Origin: an uncultured Alphaproteobacteria bacterium
GTDB taxonomy: Bacteria > Pseudomonadota > Alphaproteobacteria > MPNO01 > UBA2964
Direction of reading: 5' to 3'
Assembly (NCBI GenBank): GCA_951812775.1
Contig: OX638326.1
Coordinates: 3,483,391 to 3,547,390, forward strand
DNA: 64,000 bases
The position numbers and the translations under genes were made by a program. The notes under the pieces are model-generated. The model made no database searches. It saw only the letters and a program-made list of their open reading frames with translations, and had not been told where the DNA came from. Shown here one piece after another: positions 63,111-64,000 of this stretch. Position 1 is the first letter of the stretch. Each line of letters opens with the position of its first letter.

Positions 63111-64000
63111 AATTAGCGTCAATCGACAAAATCAGATCTGTTTGGTCGGAATCGCGAGACTCTTTGCGCATTTCTTCGACTCCAGGAGTAGATGGTAAAA
63201 CGCTAAAAAATTTCCGGAATCACCTTGATCGTAACCTTCGAAACATTAGCAAGCTGTTGATTTCGGGAGACTACGAATTTAGTAGTCTGAAAGCTATTCC
63301 ACTTGAAAAAGATGACGGCTCTTATCGCATTATTTGCGTTCCGACCGTTGCGGATAAACTTGTACAGCGTTGGTTATGTTGGTGTTTGATTTCGGGTCAT
63401 CATGATAAGCTCGCTGTTCGAAACCAAGTCAGTTACGGTTTTATTCAAGGGAGTCAACGGGGCGTAAAAGCGGCGTTAAAGAAAGCTCGAAATCTGCGGT
63501 CGAGCTATCCCTATGCGTTAAAATCCGACATTCAATCATTCTTTGATAGAATTGACAGAAACCAATTGCGAACTCGTTTGGAGAAACGATTAGGGAATGC
63601 GAGCGTAATTCCCTACCTGTCCGCTGCGATCGGTTGCGAGATCGATCTATCTGAACCAGGGGTGCAATCAGTGACTACAAACCAAGGTATTCAAAAAGGA
63701 ATTGGATTAAGGCAGGGTATGCCAATTTCACCCCTACTATCCAACTTTGTACTCAAAGACTTTGATCGATACTTCGAAAAAGTGGGTGCAAAACTGATCA
63801 GGTATGCGGACGATTTCGTGATATTTTCTAGAACTCCTGAGGAATGCGTAGAGTATTTTCACAAAGCTAAAATGATTTTAGAAAAACTAGGGCATCAAAT
63901 CCCAGAAATCGGTGCCAATAGCAAATCTGCAATTTATGAGCCCCAAGAATCGGTAGAGTTTTTAGGCTGTAGCATCGCCCTAAAAACAAATGAAAGAGAC
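63080..64000 (+). CDS. Reverse transcriptase, non-LTR bacterial type, 3' end outside window
   Basis: From the ATG at 63080 (AGAGAGAA upstream) 307 codons are open to the window end. All core RT motifs are in order: TPGVDG (~residues 35-40); RT1/2 IPLEKDDGSYRIICVPTVAD, KLVQRW and QVSYGFIQG; RT3 YALKSDIQSFFDRIDR with D150; RT4 GLRQGMPISPLLSNFVL; RT5 IRYADDFVIFSR with YADD at 242-245; RT6/7 KSAIYEPQESVEFLGCS. QGMPISPLLSN sets it apart from diversity-generating RTs (which have SQ) and from most group II intron RTs (QGG). It fits retron-like or UG/Abi/DRT defence-type RTs, but I cannot place it in a group, and the diagnostic C-terminus is missing. Confidence 0.9.
   Translation, partial: MSDANYPRPVKLASIDKIRSVWSESRDSLRISSTPGVDGKTLKNFRNHLDRNLRNISKLLISGDYEFSSLKAIPLEKDDGSYRIICVPTVADKLVQRWLCWCLISGHHDKLAVRNQVSYGFIQGSQRGVKAALKKARNLRSSYPYALKSDIQSFFDRIDRNQLRTRLEKRLGNASVIPYLSAAIGCEIDLSEPGVQSVTTNQGIQKGIGLRQGMPISPLLSNFVLKDFDRYFEKVGAKLIRYADDFVIFSRTPEECVEYFHKAKMILEKLGHQIPEIGANSKSAIYEPQESVEFLGCSIALKTNERD

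Noticed and set aside
62536-64000. Diversity-generating retroelement (two ~119-bp repeats as template and variable repeat next to an RT)
   Set aside because: The repeats differ at one base, not at many adenines; the RT has QGMPISP rather than the (I/V/L)GxxxSQ motif of DGR enzymes; and no ligand-binding target gene is present.
62424-64000. Group IIC intron inserted after a terminator
   Set aside because: The position after a hairpin is suggestive, but no GUGYG 5' end is visible after the T-run, the RT motif is QGMPISP rather than QGG, and the unexplained 119-bp repeats do not belong to intron RNA. Not fully excluded, because the 3' half is outside the window.

Overview
The window looks like chromosomal DNA of an alphaproteobacterium of Rhodospirillales type. 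The evidence is the class I (archaeal-type) lysyl-tRNA synthetase, the alphaproteobacterial families DUF1178, DUF4167 and DUF2889, an aroK-aroB-CorC block next to xerD, the hemA-prfA-prmC-DUF4167-clpB run, and moderate GC. Most of the sequence is ordinary housekeeping DNA. No rRNA, tRNA or CRISPR array was seen.

Layout. 1-3.5 kb: the 5' part of a DinG-type helicase gene, divergent from lysK. 3.5-8.93 kb: an accessory patch. Its left half (3.5-5.5 kb) is an AT-rich mosaic with a small secreted protein, a Sel1-repeat protein, a recombinase remnant, and two pairs of direct repeats. Its right half (5526-8683) is a 3.16 kb element bounded by 13-bp inverted repeats. That element carries a frameshifted IS1595/ISXO2-type transposase gene followed, stop-on-start, by an adenine methyltransferase, a frameshifted SacI-type endonuclease and a 53-residue protein. 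The element abuts the last ~83 codons of a CheZ-like gene. 8.9-13 kb: two paralogous methyltransferases, an S24/HTH regulator, sufE and pyrD. 13-18.7 kb: a frameshifted EAL-type gene, a HAD hydrolase, and a frameshifted coiled-coil gene running in frame into an MFS transporter.

18.8-58 kb is largely core: rpmB, J-domain protein, DUF2889, CorC, aroB, aroK, an envelope protein pair, xerD, accA, secA, argJ, mutT, MFS, an NDUFAF5-like methyltransferase, a four-module rhodanese, comF, grxC with a nitrilase, DUF1178, DinB, ubiG, lysC, ptsP, a RodZ-like protein, hisS-hemA-prfA-prmC, a structured leader with DUF4167, clpB, a beta-hydroxyacid dehydrogenase, a Wzy-like membrane protein and an M23 peptidase.

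58.1-62.4 kb is a three-gene operon (ADP-forming acyl-CoA ligase, acyl-CoA dehydrogenase, HCHL-type enoyl-CoA hydratase/lyase) that reads as hydroxycinnamate (ferulate/coumarate) catabolism and closes with a strong terminator. Beyond it the composition turns AT-rich. Two 119-bp near-identical direct repeats and a small membrane ORF precede a reverse transcriptase (YADD) that runs off the window end. This is the best candidate for an uncharacterised system. The second best is the transposon-borne restriction-modification module.
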